This document shows positions 1 through 8,778 of a DNA stretch of 64,000 nucleotides, piece by piece. Position numbers and translations under genes: made by a program. Below the pieces are notes generated by a model. It did no database searches, was not told the origin of the DNA, and saw only the letters and a list, made by a program, of their open reading frames with translations. Every line of letters begins with the position of its first letter. Within the stretch, counting starts at the first letter, position 1. Location of the stretch: assembly GCF_001422815.1 (NCBI RefSeq), contig NZ_LMMP01000002.1:6011-70010 (forward strand). The letters run 5' to 3'. Origin of the DNA: Methylobacterium sp. Leaf91 (lineage in GTDB: Bacteria > Pseudomonadota > Alphaproteobacteria > Rhizobiales > Beijerinckiaceae).

Positions 1-366
1 CTCAACGGCGGCGCGGGCGCCGACCTGCTCTACGGCAAGGGCGGCAGCGATACGTTCGCATTCTCGTCGAACCTCGGCTCTGTCAATGTCGACCGCCTTA
101 CCGACTTCTCAGTACCGGAGGACACGGTCCAACTGGCCCGGGCCGTGTTCCGCGCTCTTACCACGGGGCAGCTTGCAGAGACTGCGTTCAAGGATCTCGG
201 CAATGCCGGTGCCGTGGTGGATGCGAGCGATCGCATTCTCTACAACCACAAGAACGGTGCGCTCTCCTACGATGCCGACGGCAACGGGACGGCTAGCACT
301 GCCGTCCAGTTTGCCGTCATCGGCACGAAGGAAACGCTGACTCACCTCGACTTCCTGGTGGCGTAA
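1..366 (+). CDS. C-terminal end of an RTX (haemolysin-type calcium-binding) protein, 5' end outside the window
   Basis: The frame is open from base 1 and ends at a TAA at 364-366, giving 121 residues of the C-terminus. It opens with a glycine/aspartate nonapeptide unit (GGAGADLLYGKGGSDTF), the calcium-binding parallel beta-roll signature of RTX proteins. A roughly 80-residue tail follows with a DADGNGTAS segment and ends THLDFLVA, the kind of terminal strand common in type I-secreted RTX proteins. Such proteins are normally secreted by an ABC/MFP/TolC system using an uncleaved C-terminal signal; no transporter genes lie in this window. The effector domain, if any, is upstream, so no enzymatic role can be given. 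Confidence 0.8.
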   Translation, partial: LNGGAGADLLYGKGGSDTFAFSSNLGSVNVDRLTDFSVPEDTVQLARAVFRALTTGQLAETAFKDLGNAGAVVDASDRILYNHKNGALSYDADGNGTASTAVQFAVIGTKETLTHLDFLVA

Positions 367-492
367 GCTTCGCAATGCGCTCTGGCCGATCAATCCTGCT
401 CGGTCAGAGCCGAGCATGCCGTATGGGCCTTCGCCTTCACGCGATCCGGCAGCTTTCTGCCCCTTCACCACGTCAACCGCTATTGCATTGAC

Positions 493-1371
493 TCAGACGG
501 ATGGTTCAGGGGCTCGGTTGCGGGCATCGAAGATGGCGGCGGCGGGCTTTATCCAGACGAAGGGGCGGGCGCTGCAGTTGTGCTCGGCGATATAGCGTTT
601 GATGGCCACCTGCAGATCAACGACGCCACTGAACGTACCCCACTGGAGGCGGCGGCGTGTGAGCGTGGAGAAGAAGCCCTCGACCGCATTGAGCCATGAG
701 GCCGAGGTTGGGTTGGAGGGACACGTTCATCGCGCGTGGCGGGTGTAGTCATGCGTCTGAGCGATAGGATGGCCGGGACCATGGGACGGGTTCGCTCCCG
801 AGCCTGGATCTGGGACTCCTTATCCTGAGCCTGTCGAAGGATCGTCGATGGACAGCACGACGGCGTGGGCGGGCGGATTTGGTGTTGTGACTGACCACAT
901 CCTCCACATTCTCGGCGAGGCCGGGTCGTGCGAGCGCTTGAAGGTACGCACCCGATGCGGTTGCAGACGGTGCTCCTGCCAGACCCGCTGCACGAAGCGG
1001 AGAGATCCTGGTCTACGCAGCGACGGCGCGGCCGGTCCAGTGGATGACCTCATCCGGCGGCACCAAGCAGGTCAGTGCCAGAGCTCCCGCCACCGTTCCT
1101 GTGAAATGCGGCGGGGTGTCGGGCAGACAGGTCTTGTCGGGTAGCAGACCCTCTACGCCTTCTTTGTCAAAGCGCTTTTGCCAGAGCCCTCCCGCAGGCC
1201 AACTGTTCCCTGCCTCTCGAGCCACCTCTCCACGTTCAAGCGCTCGGTCGACCGCAGGATGCTGAGAGCGCGAACGATGCGCTTGAATGGCCGGGATTGG
1301 TCACCGGCAATCGCAGCCAGTTGTGACGTCGGTGGCTCATCGAAAGGTATCCAAACGGACTGAGCCATCAC
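493..1371 (-). pseudogene. Decayed IS630-family transposase
   Basis: Read on the minus strand, fragments of one IS630-type DDE transposase appear in order but in different frames. They are an N-terminal DNA-binding part (about 1371-1200), the block WQKRFDKEGVEGLL (about 1180), HWTGRA, HRLQPHRVRTFKRS, the first catalytic strand VVLSID (about 850), then SASWLNAVEGFFSTLTRRRL with the last acidic residue (about 690-640), and the tail ending at a TGA at 493-495. Frameshifts break the frame near 1200 and 1000. The stretch that should carry the second catalytic Asp is missing, because HDYTRHAR is followed almost directly by the C-terminal block. The element is therefore inactive. Terminal inverted repeats were not identified. 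Confidence 0.8.
816..841. repeat. Short dispersed-type repeat inserted in the dead transposase
   Basis: The core TCCTGAGCCTGTCGAAGGA (823-841) sits exactly where the intact transposase would continue from VVLSID to the SQIQA region. Bases on either side still match that family. The core is a sequence I recognise as a frequently recurring intergenic repeat in proteobacterial genomes. Here it looks like a roughly 26-bp insertion into the first catalytic strand. Recognition is from memory; copy number was not computed. Confidence 0.5.
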
Positions 1372-1450
1372 CCAGCTTCGCAGGCGTCAATCCCATCGTG
1401 AATCCTCTTGCCGCGTCAGGGCATTTAGGCCGCGAGCGCAGTCAGCAGGA

Positions 1451-1732
1451 TCAGATCCTTGACGATAGGAGGTCTGCCTCAGACACTGACTTTAAGCACA
1501 GGGGCAGCGCGATAAGAGTTAGTCCGATACCGAGTGGGGCTGCCATAACGATGGCCTCTCGAATGAGTGGCGGGCCTAAGTTGACCTGATCGAGGATGCG
1601 AGTGCCGGTCGCGGCAACGACTCCCAACGTGACGAGCGCAGAGACACCCAGGACGATCTGTGAAATCAAGCCCGCGACGAAGACTACATTGGGTGCGAAT
1701 TCGATCCGGTTGGAGTAACGGAGGCTCCTCAC
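1451..1732 (-). CDS. Small predicted membrane protein of unknown function
   Basis: A 93-residue frame with a GTG start at 1732. Two hydrophobic stretches (about residues 14-42 and 60-80) suggest a two-pass inner-membrane protein, with a conserved-looking GTRILDQVNLGPPLIRE loop between them. No family is recognised. No clear Shine-Dalgarno sequence precedes the GTG, so the start is uncertain. It lies alone between the transposase remnant and the signalling cluster. The region 1733-1990 is AT-richer than its surroundings and holds no gene I can support. Confidence 0.4.
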   Translation of the reverse strand: MRSLRYSNRIEFAPNVVFVAGLISQIVLGVSALVTLGVVAATGTRILDQVNLGPPLIREAIVMAAPLGIGLTLIALPLCLKSVSEADLLSSRI

Positions 1733-1990
1733 TTAACGATGTGCATTTCTACGGGATGAGCCGATTTTACCTGGGCGGAAGAGTTTAAGTCGTATGACGC
1801 TGCGGGTCGTCCCAGTGCGTCATCGTTAGTTATTTGAGATCGGACGTCCGCATTTTGGCTCCTTCGGTGGGGCTATGAAATATTCGAATACGAAATGAAA
1901 GTGTGTATTCTTATACAAACTGAAATATTCTTTGATTTTCATGCTAATCTGATGTCAGATCAGTCTGAGATAAGAATGGCGGCTATGGAG

Positions 1991-3025
1991 CTACCTAAAT
2001 TTAAAGCAATAAACCTCGATCTCGCCTTTTCCCTTGAGAGACACCTTGCCGATATGGTTGATCGCGCTGCCGTCATGCACGCGGGCTGAGGCTTCCTCGG
2101 AGAGATGAACGGAACATCCGTCGCCGAGCGAACACAGACGAGCGGCCGCGTTCACCGTGTCGCCCCAGAGATCGAAGGTGAACTTCGACCGCCCGACGAT
2201 GCCGCCAACGACGGAGCCGATGTGAATGCCAGCCCGGATTCGCCATCCGGTGGAGCCATCACCAGCGATGGACACCATGTCCTGCGCGCAGCGGATGGCC
2301 GCGGTCACCGGATCGGTATGGGGCGATAACAAATTGGCGGTTGCCATGAAGGCGTCGCCGATCGTCTTGATTTTCTCCATGCCGTGTTTGTGCGCCACGA
2401 TCTCGAACGCTTCGGCCAGACGCTGAACTTCGGCCACGACGTCTTCGGGGCCTTTGCTGTGGCACCACGCCGTGAAGCCGACGAGATCGATGAAGAGCAC
2501 TGCGACATCGTAAAAAAGCCGCGGCTTGACCTGGCCGGTGCTCATCAGCTCGCTCACCGCCGCGACGGTCAGGATAGCGTGCAGCAGGTCGTCCGCTCGT
2601 TTCTGCTGGAGCTTGATGGTTTCCAGATGGGCCACTTCCCGGTCGTGCAGCCGCTTCCTGTCGAGGCAGGCACGGATCCGCGCTTCGAGCAGTACCGGCT
2701 CGAAGGGCTTGGGAAGGTAATCTTCGGCCCCCATCTCGATACAGCGTACGACGCTGCTGATCTCTGTCAGCGCCGAGATCATGACCACCGGGGTATGACG
2801 GAGCCGGTCGTTCGACTTTATGCTGTCCAATACGGCGTAGCCGTCCAGTATTGGCATCATCACGTCGAGCAGGACCAAATCGAACGGTTCGGTATTCAGG
2901 AGATCGAGCGCAGCGCATCCGTTGGTGGCCCGAACGCTCTCGTGTCCGAGAAGCTCGAGCTCCTGCTCCAGCAGATCAAGGTTGAAGGCTTCATCGTCGA
3001 CGATGAGGATGCGTGCGGGGTCCAC
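1991..3025 (-). CDS. Response regulator with class III adenylate cyclase output
   Basis: 344 residues. Residues 1-125 form a CheY-like receiver with phospho-acceptor Asp54 (LVLLDVMMP) and the YLPKPFEP lysine loop. A short helical linker leads to a class III cyclase domain (about 165-340). Metal-binding Asp180 (FIDLVGFT) and Asp224 (TIGDAFMA) are present, as are transition-state residues Asn292 and Arg296 (WGDTVNAAARL). Lys218 in EKIKTIGD and Asp285 in FDLWG are the adenine-specifying pair, so cAMP rather than cGMP is the predicted product. It is the last gene of a same-strand set with a receiver protein and a hybrid kinase, which probably control its cyclase activity by phosphorylation. Confidence 0.88.
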   Translation of the reverse strand: MDPARILIVDDEAFNLDLLEQELELLGHESVRATNGCAALDLLNTEPFDLVLLDVMMPILDGYAVLDSIKSNDRLRHTPVVMISALTEISSVVRCIEMGAEDYLPKPFEPVLLEARIRACLDRKRLHDREVAHLETIKLQQKRADDLLHAILTVAAVSELMSTGQVKPRLFYDVAVLFIDLVGFTAWCHSKGPEDVVAEVQRLAEAFEIVAHKHGMEKIKTIGDAFMATANLLSPHTDPVTAAIRCAQDMVSIAGDGSTGWRIRAGIHIGSVVGGIVGRSKFTFDLWGDTVNAAARLCSLGDGCSVHLSEEASARVHDGSAINHIGKVSLKGKGEIEVYCFKFR

Positions 3026-3071
3026 AGGTCTCGTTATCTCCAGGTCGCAGCCGCTTCAGGACCGGCTGCGT

Positions 3072-3431
3072 TCAATCGAGCCATTGATGTAGCTTGGCGA
3101 AAAGCAGGTCTTCATCGACAGGCTTCGTCATGAAATCGTCGCACCCCGCCATCTTGGCCTTTTCCTCGTCGCCGCTCATCGCGTTGGCCGTGATCGCGAT
3201 GACGGGAATGTTTCCCGTCGCCGGGTTGGCCTTGATCCGACGCGTCGCCTCCCAGCCGTCGATGACGGGCAGGGAAAGATCCATGAGGATGAGATCCGGG
3301 ATATGGCTCGCGGCCATCGCGACGCCCGCACCACCATCGACGGCGATCAACAGCGCGTAGTCGTCCTCGAGGAGCTGAGTCAGCAGATCGCGATTGAGAG
3401 GGCCATCTTCGACAATGAGGATGGTCTTCAT
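3072..3431 (-). CDS. Single-domain response regulator (CheY/DivK-like)
   Basis: 119 residues forming only a receiver domain: acidic pair near the N-terminus (VEDGPLNR), phospho-acceptor Asp51 (LILMDLSLP), and the KP lysine loop (DFMTKPVDE). The open frame runs further upstream to 3752, but that part has low-complexity, out-of-family composition and overlaps the kinase gene. The ATG at 3431 (MKTILIVED) is where the domain begins. With no output domain it most likely relays phosphate, or acts by protein contact, between the upstream hybrid kinase and the downstream regulator-cyclase. The 190-bp gap to the kinase carries no gene. Confidence 0.85.
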   Translation of the reverse strand: MKTILIVEDGPLNRDLLTQLLEDDYALLIAVDGGAGVAMAASHIPDLILMDLSLPVIDGWEATRRIKANPATGNIPVIAITANAMSGDEEKAKMAGCDDFMTKPVDEDLLFAKLHQWLD

Positions 3432-3624
3432 CGCGCGAAACCTTCGTAGTCTACGAAGAGATAGCCGGGGCGCTGCCCGGTGCTGGCAAGCCCTGTTTTT
3501 GTCCGGCTCGATTTTCCGGTGAGGACTCGGCAAATCCTGCGCCGATCCATGGCTCGCTGCCGGCCGATGCCGCGGCGCCCAACCAGGCTGTTCATCGAAC
3601 GCATTCTCGCTTCCACGGCGCAGA

Positions 3625-6102
3625 TCATTGGGCGATCTCGGCGCCCTGGGTTTCCAGCAAAGGCAATACCCGCCTGACCTCTCGGATGAGTGCGTCGCGG
3701 TCGAGACCCTGCTTGTCGATGAGCCCGCGCACGCGTTCCCGAAGCATGCCATGGTCGGCTGCGTTCAAGGATGCCGCCGTCAAGACGACAACGGGGATCG
3801 TGCGGGCAACGGGATCGGCCTGCAGGTGATCGAGGAAGGTGAGGCCGTCCATGCCCGGCATCAGGAGATCCAGGAGAATGACGCTCGGGCGCGCCTGCGC
3901 GATCCGTTCGAGGCCCGCGACGCCGTCGCGCGCCCATTCGATCGTACAGCGCTCGGTATCCAGCAACTGCCGGACGAGGTCGACCACGTTCGGGTCGTCA
4001 TCGATCACGAGGATGCGTTCGCTGTCGGGGGCCGCGCGCCCAAGGGCGCCGATCAGTGACTCGCGCTCGAATGGTTTGACGATGCAGTCGCTGGCACCGA
4101 GGTGGAAGCCGAGCTCCTTCTGGTCGACGATCGAGATCAGGATGACGGGAATCTCACGCGTCAGAGGGTCGGTCTTGAGCGCATGCAGGACCTGCCACCC
4201 ATCCGTTCCCGGCATCATGATATCGAGGGTGATGGCGCGCGGCTGAAGCTCCCGTGCCTTCCTCAGGCCGTCCTCGCCATTGGGGGCGCCGATTACGTCG
4301 TAGCCCGCGTCGAGCAGATTTTCCTTGAGGAGGTAGACGACGTTCGGGTCGTCATCGATGGCGAGCACGGTCCTGGACGAGGTCCGATTGACGGCTTCGG
4401 TCACAGGCGCCCGAGGGCTGGGTTGAGGTTCGACGTTGCCGTCGATACGCCGCGGAAGAGTGAGGGTGAAGGTCGAGCCCTTACCCTCCTGGCTGTCCAC
4501 GCCCACGTCGCCGCCGAGCATCCGGGCCAGTCGGTGGCTGATGGCGAGGCCGAGCCCGGTTCCACTATGTGTTCGGCTTGCGGAATTGTCGACCTGTTGG
4601 AACTCCTCGAAGATCAGGGTCAGCGCCCCGCTCGGGATGCCGATGCCCGTATCGATCACCGCGAGTGCGATCCGGTCCCCGACCGCGCGTGCGCGCAGGG
4701 TCACCGAGCCGGTTTCTGTGAACTTGATGGCATTGCTGAGGAGGTTGATCAGGATCTGCCTCAGCTTCTCCTGATCGGTGCTGATCGTCTCCGGCAGGCC
4801 CTCAAAATCTTTGACCAGTCGCACGTGCTCGCTTTTGACCAGAGGCTCGAACGTACGGAGACAGAGGTCGAGGGTGGATTCGAGCGAGAATTCCGATGTC
4901 TTCACTTCCATCCGGCCCGCTTCGACCTTGGCGAGATCGAGGATGGTGTTGATCAGGGAGAGCAGATGCTCGGAACTCAGCAGGATCTTTTCTAAGTTTT
5001 CGAACTGCTTGATGGGCAGCACGTCCTTGGCGCGACGCATGATGAGCCGCGTGAAGCCGATGATGGCGTTGAGCGGCGTCCGCAATTCGTGGCTCATGTT
5101 GGCCAGGAAGCTGCTCTTGGATCTGCTGGCGTTCTCTGCCGTGTCCTTGGCCTCCCGCAGGTTCTCCTCGGCACGTTTGCGCTCGATCACCCGGCCGAGC
5201 TGCGCGCCGATATTGGCCATGACGTTGAGGAGCGCCCGGTTCGGTGCCTGCGCTTCAGCCGCGAAGAACTCCAGCACCGCGACGACCTCACGACCGATCG
5301 TGACGGGGAACCCGAAAGCCGCCCGGAACCCCTCCGCAGCGGCGGCACCGGCACGGGAATGGTCGGATTCCGCATCGAGATCGAGGACCCACATCGCTTC
5401 ACCGGATGCCAACACGCGTCCCGGCAGCCCTATGCCGACAGGAAGCGGCGTCTCCGAAGCGACGGCCTGGAAGCGCGCAAAGCGCTCCGGCGTATCGCAA
5501 TGCCAGATGCCGGACGACACCAGGGTTTCGCTGCCGTCATTGGCAAGCATGTAGGCGTGCCCGAGCGGCCATCCGGTATGTGCCGAGATCCGACCTAGGC
5601 AGATCTGCAAGGCATCCTCGACGTTGAGCGCCTCGTTGGCCGCGGCTGCCGTGACCTGCAGGAGCTCGACGAGAGTCGTCTGCTCCCGAAGTGCGAATTC
5701 TGCCTCCTTGCGCTCGGTGATATCGCTCCAGGATTCGACGACCTCGACAGGTTCGCCATGCGGGCCGCTGATCAGGCGCTGCTCGTCCCTTACCCAGCGA
5801 TAGATACCGTCCTTGCGCCGGAACCGGTACTCGACGACGTGGTGGCCATTCGCGAGAAGATGGGGGAACTCGGCCAGAACTCGGTCCCGGTCGTCGGGAT
5901 GAAGCCGCTCGAGCCAGAAATCGGGGCCCTCGAGATACTCGCTCGGCTCGTAGCCGAGAAGGTCCCGGACATTCTCACTGATGAATGTCGGTGCGTTGCG
6001 GCCGCCCACCTCGAAGCTGCAGATCATCGACGGTGAGGCGGTCAGGAGATAGGACACAGGAGCTGAGCGTCGAAGCAGTATCATTCGCGCGCGCCACATC
6101 AC
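3625..6102 (-). CDS. Hybrid sensor histidine kinase (PAS-GAF-HisKA-HATPase-REC-REC)
   Basis: 825 residues. In order: PAS with PAC (about 22-135, SENVRDLLGYEPSEYL), GAF (about 150-305), HisKA with phosphorylated His338 (FLANMSHELRTPLNAIIGF), HATPase with N-box (INLLSNAIKF) and G-boxes (DTGIGIP, GTGLGLAI), then two receivers with acceptor motifs ITLDIMMPG and ILLDLLMPG. No transmembrane segment is evident, so it is probably cytosolic and senses through PAS/GAF. The frame opens at a GTG (6102) with ATGs at 6099 and 6084. None has a good ribosome site, and the 5' end overlaps the divergent STAS gene on the other strand. The N-terminus may therefore have been altered by the rearrangement that truncated that gene. 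It heads the set with the two regulator genes downstream. Confidence 0.9.
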   Translation of the reverse strand: MMWRARMILLRRSAPVSYLLTASPSMICSFEVGGRNAPTFISENVRDLLGYEPSEYLEGPDFWLERLHPDDRDRVLAEFPHLLANGHHVVEYRFRRKDGIYRWVRDEQRLISGPHGEPVEVVESWSDITERKEAEFALREQTTLVELLQVTAAAANEALNVEDALQICLGRISAHTGWPLGHAYMLANDGSETLVSSGIWHCDTPERFARFQAVASETPLPVGIGLPGRVLASGEAMWVLDLDAESDHSRAGAAAAEGFRAAFGFPVTIGREVVAVLEFFAAEAQAPNRALLNVMANIGAQLGRVIERKRAEENLREAKDTAENASRSKSSFLANMSHELRTPLNAIIGFTRLIMRRAKDVLPIKQFENLEKILLSSEHLLSLINTILDLAKVEAGRMEVKTSEFSLESTLDLCLRTFEPLVKSEHVRLVKDFEGLPETISTDQEKLRQILINLLSNAIKFTETGSVTLRARAVGDRIALAVIDTGIGIPSGALTLIFEEFQQVDNSASRTHSGTGLGLAISHRLARMLGGDVGVDSQEGKGSTFTLTLPRRIDGNVEPQPSPRAPVTEAVNRTSSRTVLAIDDDPNVVYLLKENLLDAGYDVIGAPNGEDGLRKARELQPRAITLDIMMPGTDGWQVLHALKTDPLTREIPVILISIVDQKELGFHLGASDCIVKPFERESLIGALGRAAPDSERILVIDDDPNVVDLVRQLLDTERCTIEWARDGVAGLERIAQARPSVILLDLLMPGMDGLTFLDHLQADPVARTIPVVVLTAASLNAADHGMLRERVRGLIDKQGLDRDALIREVRRVLPLLETQGAEIAQ

Positions 6103-6184
6103 CGATCTGCTGCGTGCATCAGGGGAGCGGACGCGGATCTACATCCTGCAAGGGTACCTGTTTTTCCTGAACGCGCAGACGATC

Positions 6185-6928
6185 TTGCGCCAAGCCGCCA
6201 CTGACGTGGAAGCGACCGCCGATTTCCGTTTCCTGATTCTGGATTTCCGTGAATGTGTCGGACTGGACAGTTCCGCGCTGCTTGTCTTCCGCAAGATCGG
6301 GCAGTTCGCCGAGCAGGCGCGCTTCGACGTTCTGCTGGTCAATCTCGGCCCAATCGCTCATCAACAGATCGAACGTGACGGACTTCTCGTAGAGCCGCGA
6401 ATACGGATCTTTCGCACCCGCGATGCGGCCATGCGGGCAGCGGAGACGGCTCTCTTGTCAGAGGCCGGGACCAGCGACGAAGGTGAAGCGACATCGTTTG
6501 CTCAGCACCTTGCCGATAGGCTCGGCTGCACGGTCGGGGCTGGCGAACTGGAACCGTATCTCAGTCTCCGCACTCTGGCGGCGGGCGAGGCGCTGATGCG
6601 TCAGGGTGAGCCTGCTGACGCTTTTTACTTCCTCGAACACGGCCTCATTTCCATCCGCTTGGAGATGCCCGGCCGCTCCAACCATCGTTTGCGCACGACC
6701 ACAGCCGGCACTGTCATCGGCGAAATCGGCTTGGCCCAGGGGGGGCGGCGCACCGCCACGGCGATCGCCGAAAGCCCCTGCCGCACCGTCGGCATCGATC
6801 GGGCCGCTCTGGCCCGGATGGAGCGTGAACGCCCTGACCTGGCGCTGTACGTTCAACGTTTTCTCATTCTGGAACTGGCCGACAAGATTGTCGACACCAA
6901 TCGGCTCCTCGAAGCGGAGCTCTCTTGA
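6185..6928 (+). CDS. STAS + cyclic-nucleotide-binding protein, apparently the severed C-terminus of a SulP transporter
   Basis: The first recognisable TTG (6185) gives 247 residues, but the STAS domain clearly begins earlier in the same frame: codons from about 6125 encode ERTRIYILQGYLFF, the first STAS strands. The frame is open back to 6053 with no ATG or GTG. The STAS core (LILDFRECVGLDSSALLVF) is followed by a cNMP-binding domain (about 110-225) with an intact phosphate-binding cassette, GEIGLAQGGRRTATA. STAS-cNMP tails of this kind terminate SulP/SLC26 anion transporters. Here all membrane helices are missing and the 5' boundary abuts the divergent kinase gene. It is either a pseudogene or a standalone cNMP-sensing STAS protein. 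The nearby adenylate cyclase would be a plausible ligand source. Confidence 0.65.
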   Translation: MRQAATDVEATADFRFLILDFRECVGLDSSALLVFRKIGQFAEQARFDVLLVNLGPIAHQQIERDGLLVEPRIRIFRTRDAAMRAAETALLSEAGTSDEGEATSFAQHLADRLGCTVGAGELEPYLSLRTLAAGEALMRQGEPADAFYFLEHGLISIRLEMPGRSNHRLRTTTAGTVIGEIGLAQGGRRTATAIAESPCRTVGIDRAALARMERERPDLALYVQRFLILELADKIVDTNRLLEAELS

Positions 6929-7114
6929 GTCAGTCAGGGGTGCTCATGAGACTTAACCCTGTCATGATCCTGCGGCCCCAAACAGGTTCGCGCCGTGCGC
7001 AGGTCTTTCCGGCACCTTGTGCCCGGAAAGAAGGGAAGAGCTGACAACCGCTCCACGAACGAAGGGATCGCGTCCGTCAAGCCGCTTGCTCGGACACGCA
7101 CCCGCTGGGTGCCA
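6929..7114. other. Intergenic stretch without recognised content
   Basis: No convincing gene, hairpin or operator was seen between the STAS-cNMP gene and the small membrane gene on the opposite strand. Short frames here have no family resemblance or ribosome-binding site. Confidence 0.4.
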
Positions 7115-7465
7115 CTATTTCCAACGCAGCTTCGGGAGACGTCGCAGGGACAAGATCGTCGGTGAGCGTCGAGGTTCGAGTAATTCGAGGTGTCCCGGCG
7201 GGCCGAGAAGCAATCGGTGCTCTGACATGGCCGCGTCATCGGCCTCGATGTCACGAACCGTGACGGCGACCCGAACCGGCGCGCGCGCCCCCTCCTCGAT
7301 GACCTCGCGTCCTGCCAGTATCCAGAGTACGGCAAACGCGATCAGGGAGAGCAGACCTATGAGGGTCGCGTTCCAGTTCGGCACTTCCTGCACCATCAGC
7401 ACAACGAGGCCACCAACGGCGATTGCCGAAGCATATCCTCTGGTTGCGTGCGGATTCCTCGCCAT
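7115..7465 (-). CDS. Small predicted membrane protein
   Basis: 116 residues beginning MARNPHATRGYAS, with two closely spaced hydrophobic segments (about 13-30 and 34-52) and a polar C-terminal half rich in Arg/Glu. This is the pattern of a two-helix inner-membrane protein with a cytosolic tail. No family is recognised and no strong ribosome site is visible. The C-terminal 40 residues look less protein-like (PRRSPTILSLRRLPKLRWK), so the true 3' end may have been shifted by a mutation. It overlaps the start of the next minus-strand frame by about 70 bp, which weakens both calls. Confidence 0.4.
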   Translation of the reverse strand: MARNPHATRGYASAIAVGGLVVLMVQEVPNWNATLIGLLSLIAFAVLWILAGREVIEEGARAPVRVAVTVRDIEADDAAMSEHRLLLGPPGHLELLEPRRSPTILSLRRLPKLRWK

Positions 7466-7746
7466 GATTGATGATCGCCGAAAGAAATCGCTTTCTCGTG
7501 AAGCAATTTCATCAATTTGTTGCTGTCGCGAGCTGAATCAACAGCTTGAGTGCGGGTGCCGAAAACGCACGCTCTCAAGTCCGTCACGATCGGAATGCCA
7601 TGTCGATGGATATGGTGCATGCCGAGCAGATCGTCCGCCGTCGCCACCGAGCCGATTGTACACAGAAGCATCGTCGAGCGCTGTAGGTAGGCACGAGAGA
7701 TGTTGCGCCGGCCGGTTCTCGACTCTTCCAGCCCGGTGCGAAACAC
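7396..7746 (-). CDS. Hypothetical protein of unknown function
   Basis: The frame is open from a stop near 7810 and reads VEASAEIRLEVFRVFRTGLEES before the GTG at 7746. The 116-residue product contains a compact block LLGMHHIHRHGIPIVTDL with several His residues, then a helical stretch (SNKLMKLLHEKAIS). The balanced composition looks like a real protein rather than an out-of-frame shadow, but I do not recognise it. The last third overlaps the downstream small membrane gene in another frame, so the C-terminus may be shorter or broken. No promoter or ribosome-binding sequence was identified. Confidence 0.35.
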   Translation of the reverse strand: MFRTGLEESRTGRRNISRAYLQRSTMLLCTIGSVATADDLLGMHHIHRHGIPIVTDLRACVFGTRTQAVDSARDSNKLMKLLHEKAISFGDHQSWRGIRTQPEDMLRQSPLVASLC

Positions 7747-7890
7747 CCTGAAGACTTCCAGCCGGATTTCTGCGCTCGCCTCGACACCCCTGTGTTGTGC
7801 AGCTTGAACGACTAAGTTTCGCTTCTGAGATCATCGCTGGAGCACTTGAATAGACAGCGGGACCACTCTTGGCGATCTCGCGTATCGTCT

Positions 7891-8778
7891 TTACTGCGGC
7901 TGTAGATGTTCGGCCATGAAATCGACGAACGCACGTAGTCTGGGCGTGATCTGCCGGCTGGCCGGCCACAGGACATGGAACTGATCGGTCCCGGTCAACC
8001 ACTCGTCCAGGATGGACACGAGACGGCCATCGGCGATTTCGTCGCGGATCGCGAAGGGCGGCAGACAGGCGATGCCCATTCCCTCGCTCGCCAGTTCGAT
8101 CAGGGGGTCGACCGCTGTCGCGCTCATCCGCTCGGGCAAGACGGGCTTCCCCTGGCCTGAAGCACGCACAAAGGGCCAGGGCCGCAGCTTTCCGGTGTCC
8201 GGCGAACGCTGATGAAGACAGTGATGCTCGTGCAGGTCGTCAGGGGTGAGCGGCACTCCATATTGCGCCAAGTAGTTGGGTGACGCGACGATTTTCAGGC
8301 GGAACCGTCCGAGATGGCGGCTCATCAACAAGCTGTCAGAGGGGTGCCCGGTCCGAATGACGGCGTCGAACCCTTCCTCCACGACGTCCACCAGCCGGTC
8401 CGTGAAATCCAAGTCGAGTTGAACCTCGGGCCAAGTGCGCATGAAATGAGCCATCACCGGCGTCAGCAACATGCCGACCAGCGGGAGACTCACACGCAAC
8501 CGGCCCCTCGGGGTTCGATTGGACCGGGCCAGCTCGGCTTCGGCCGCCTCGATCTCCTCGAAGATGCGGTGGCAGCGTTCCAGGAACAGTCGCCCTTCCT
8601 CGGTCAGGGTCATGTTGCGCGTGTTGCGATGGAACAGCCGCGCGTCCAGCCGTTGCTCGAGCCGTGCCACCGCCTTGCCGACTGCCGAGGCTGACAGGCC
8701 GAGCTTGCGGCCCGCCGCGACGAAGCTGCCGGTTTCAGCCGACTGCACGAAGGCATCGAACGCAGTGAGCTTGTCCAT
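7891..8778 (-). CDS. LysR-family transcriptional regulator
   Basis: 295 residues from the ATG at 8778 (MDKLTAFDAFVQSAETG). The open frame extends 42 codons further upstream, but LysR proteins start at this winged-helix segment and the extension runs into the divergent promoter. The HTH is LGLSASAVGKAVARLEQRL. The effector domain follows (about 90-290), of the CrgA/DmlR-like subgroup that often controls a divergent oxidoreductase or efflux gene. It is divergent from the ABM-domain gene and MFS exporter, with a 109-bp shared region, and is the obvious candidate regulator of that pair. Inducer unknown. Confidence 0.85.
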   Translation of the reverse strand: MDKLTAFDAFVQSAETGSFVAAGRKLGLSASAVGKAVARLEQRLDARLFHRNTRNMTLTEEGRLFLERCHRIFEEIEAAEAELARSNRTPRGRLRVSLPLVGMLLTPVMAHFMRTWPEVQLDLDFTDRLVDVVEEGFDAVIRTGHPSDSLLMSRHLGRFRLKIVASPNYLAQYGVPLTPDDLHEHHCLHQRSPDTGKLRPWPFVRASGQGKPVLPERMSATAVDPLIELASEGMGIACLPPFAIRDEIADGRLVSILDEWLTGTDQFHVLWPASRQITPRLRAFVDFMAEHLQPQ

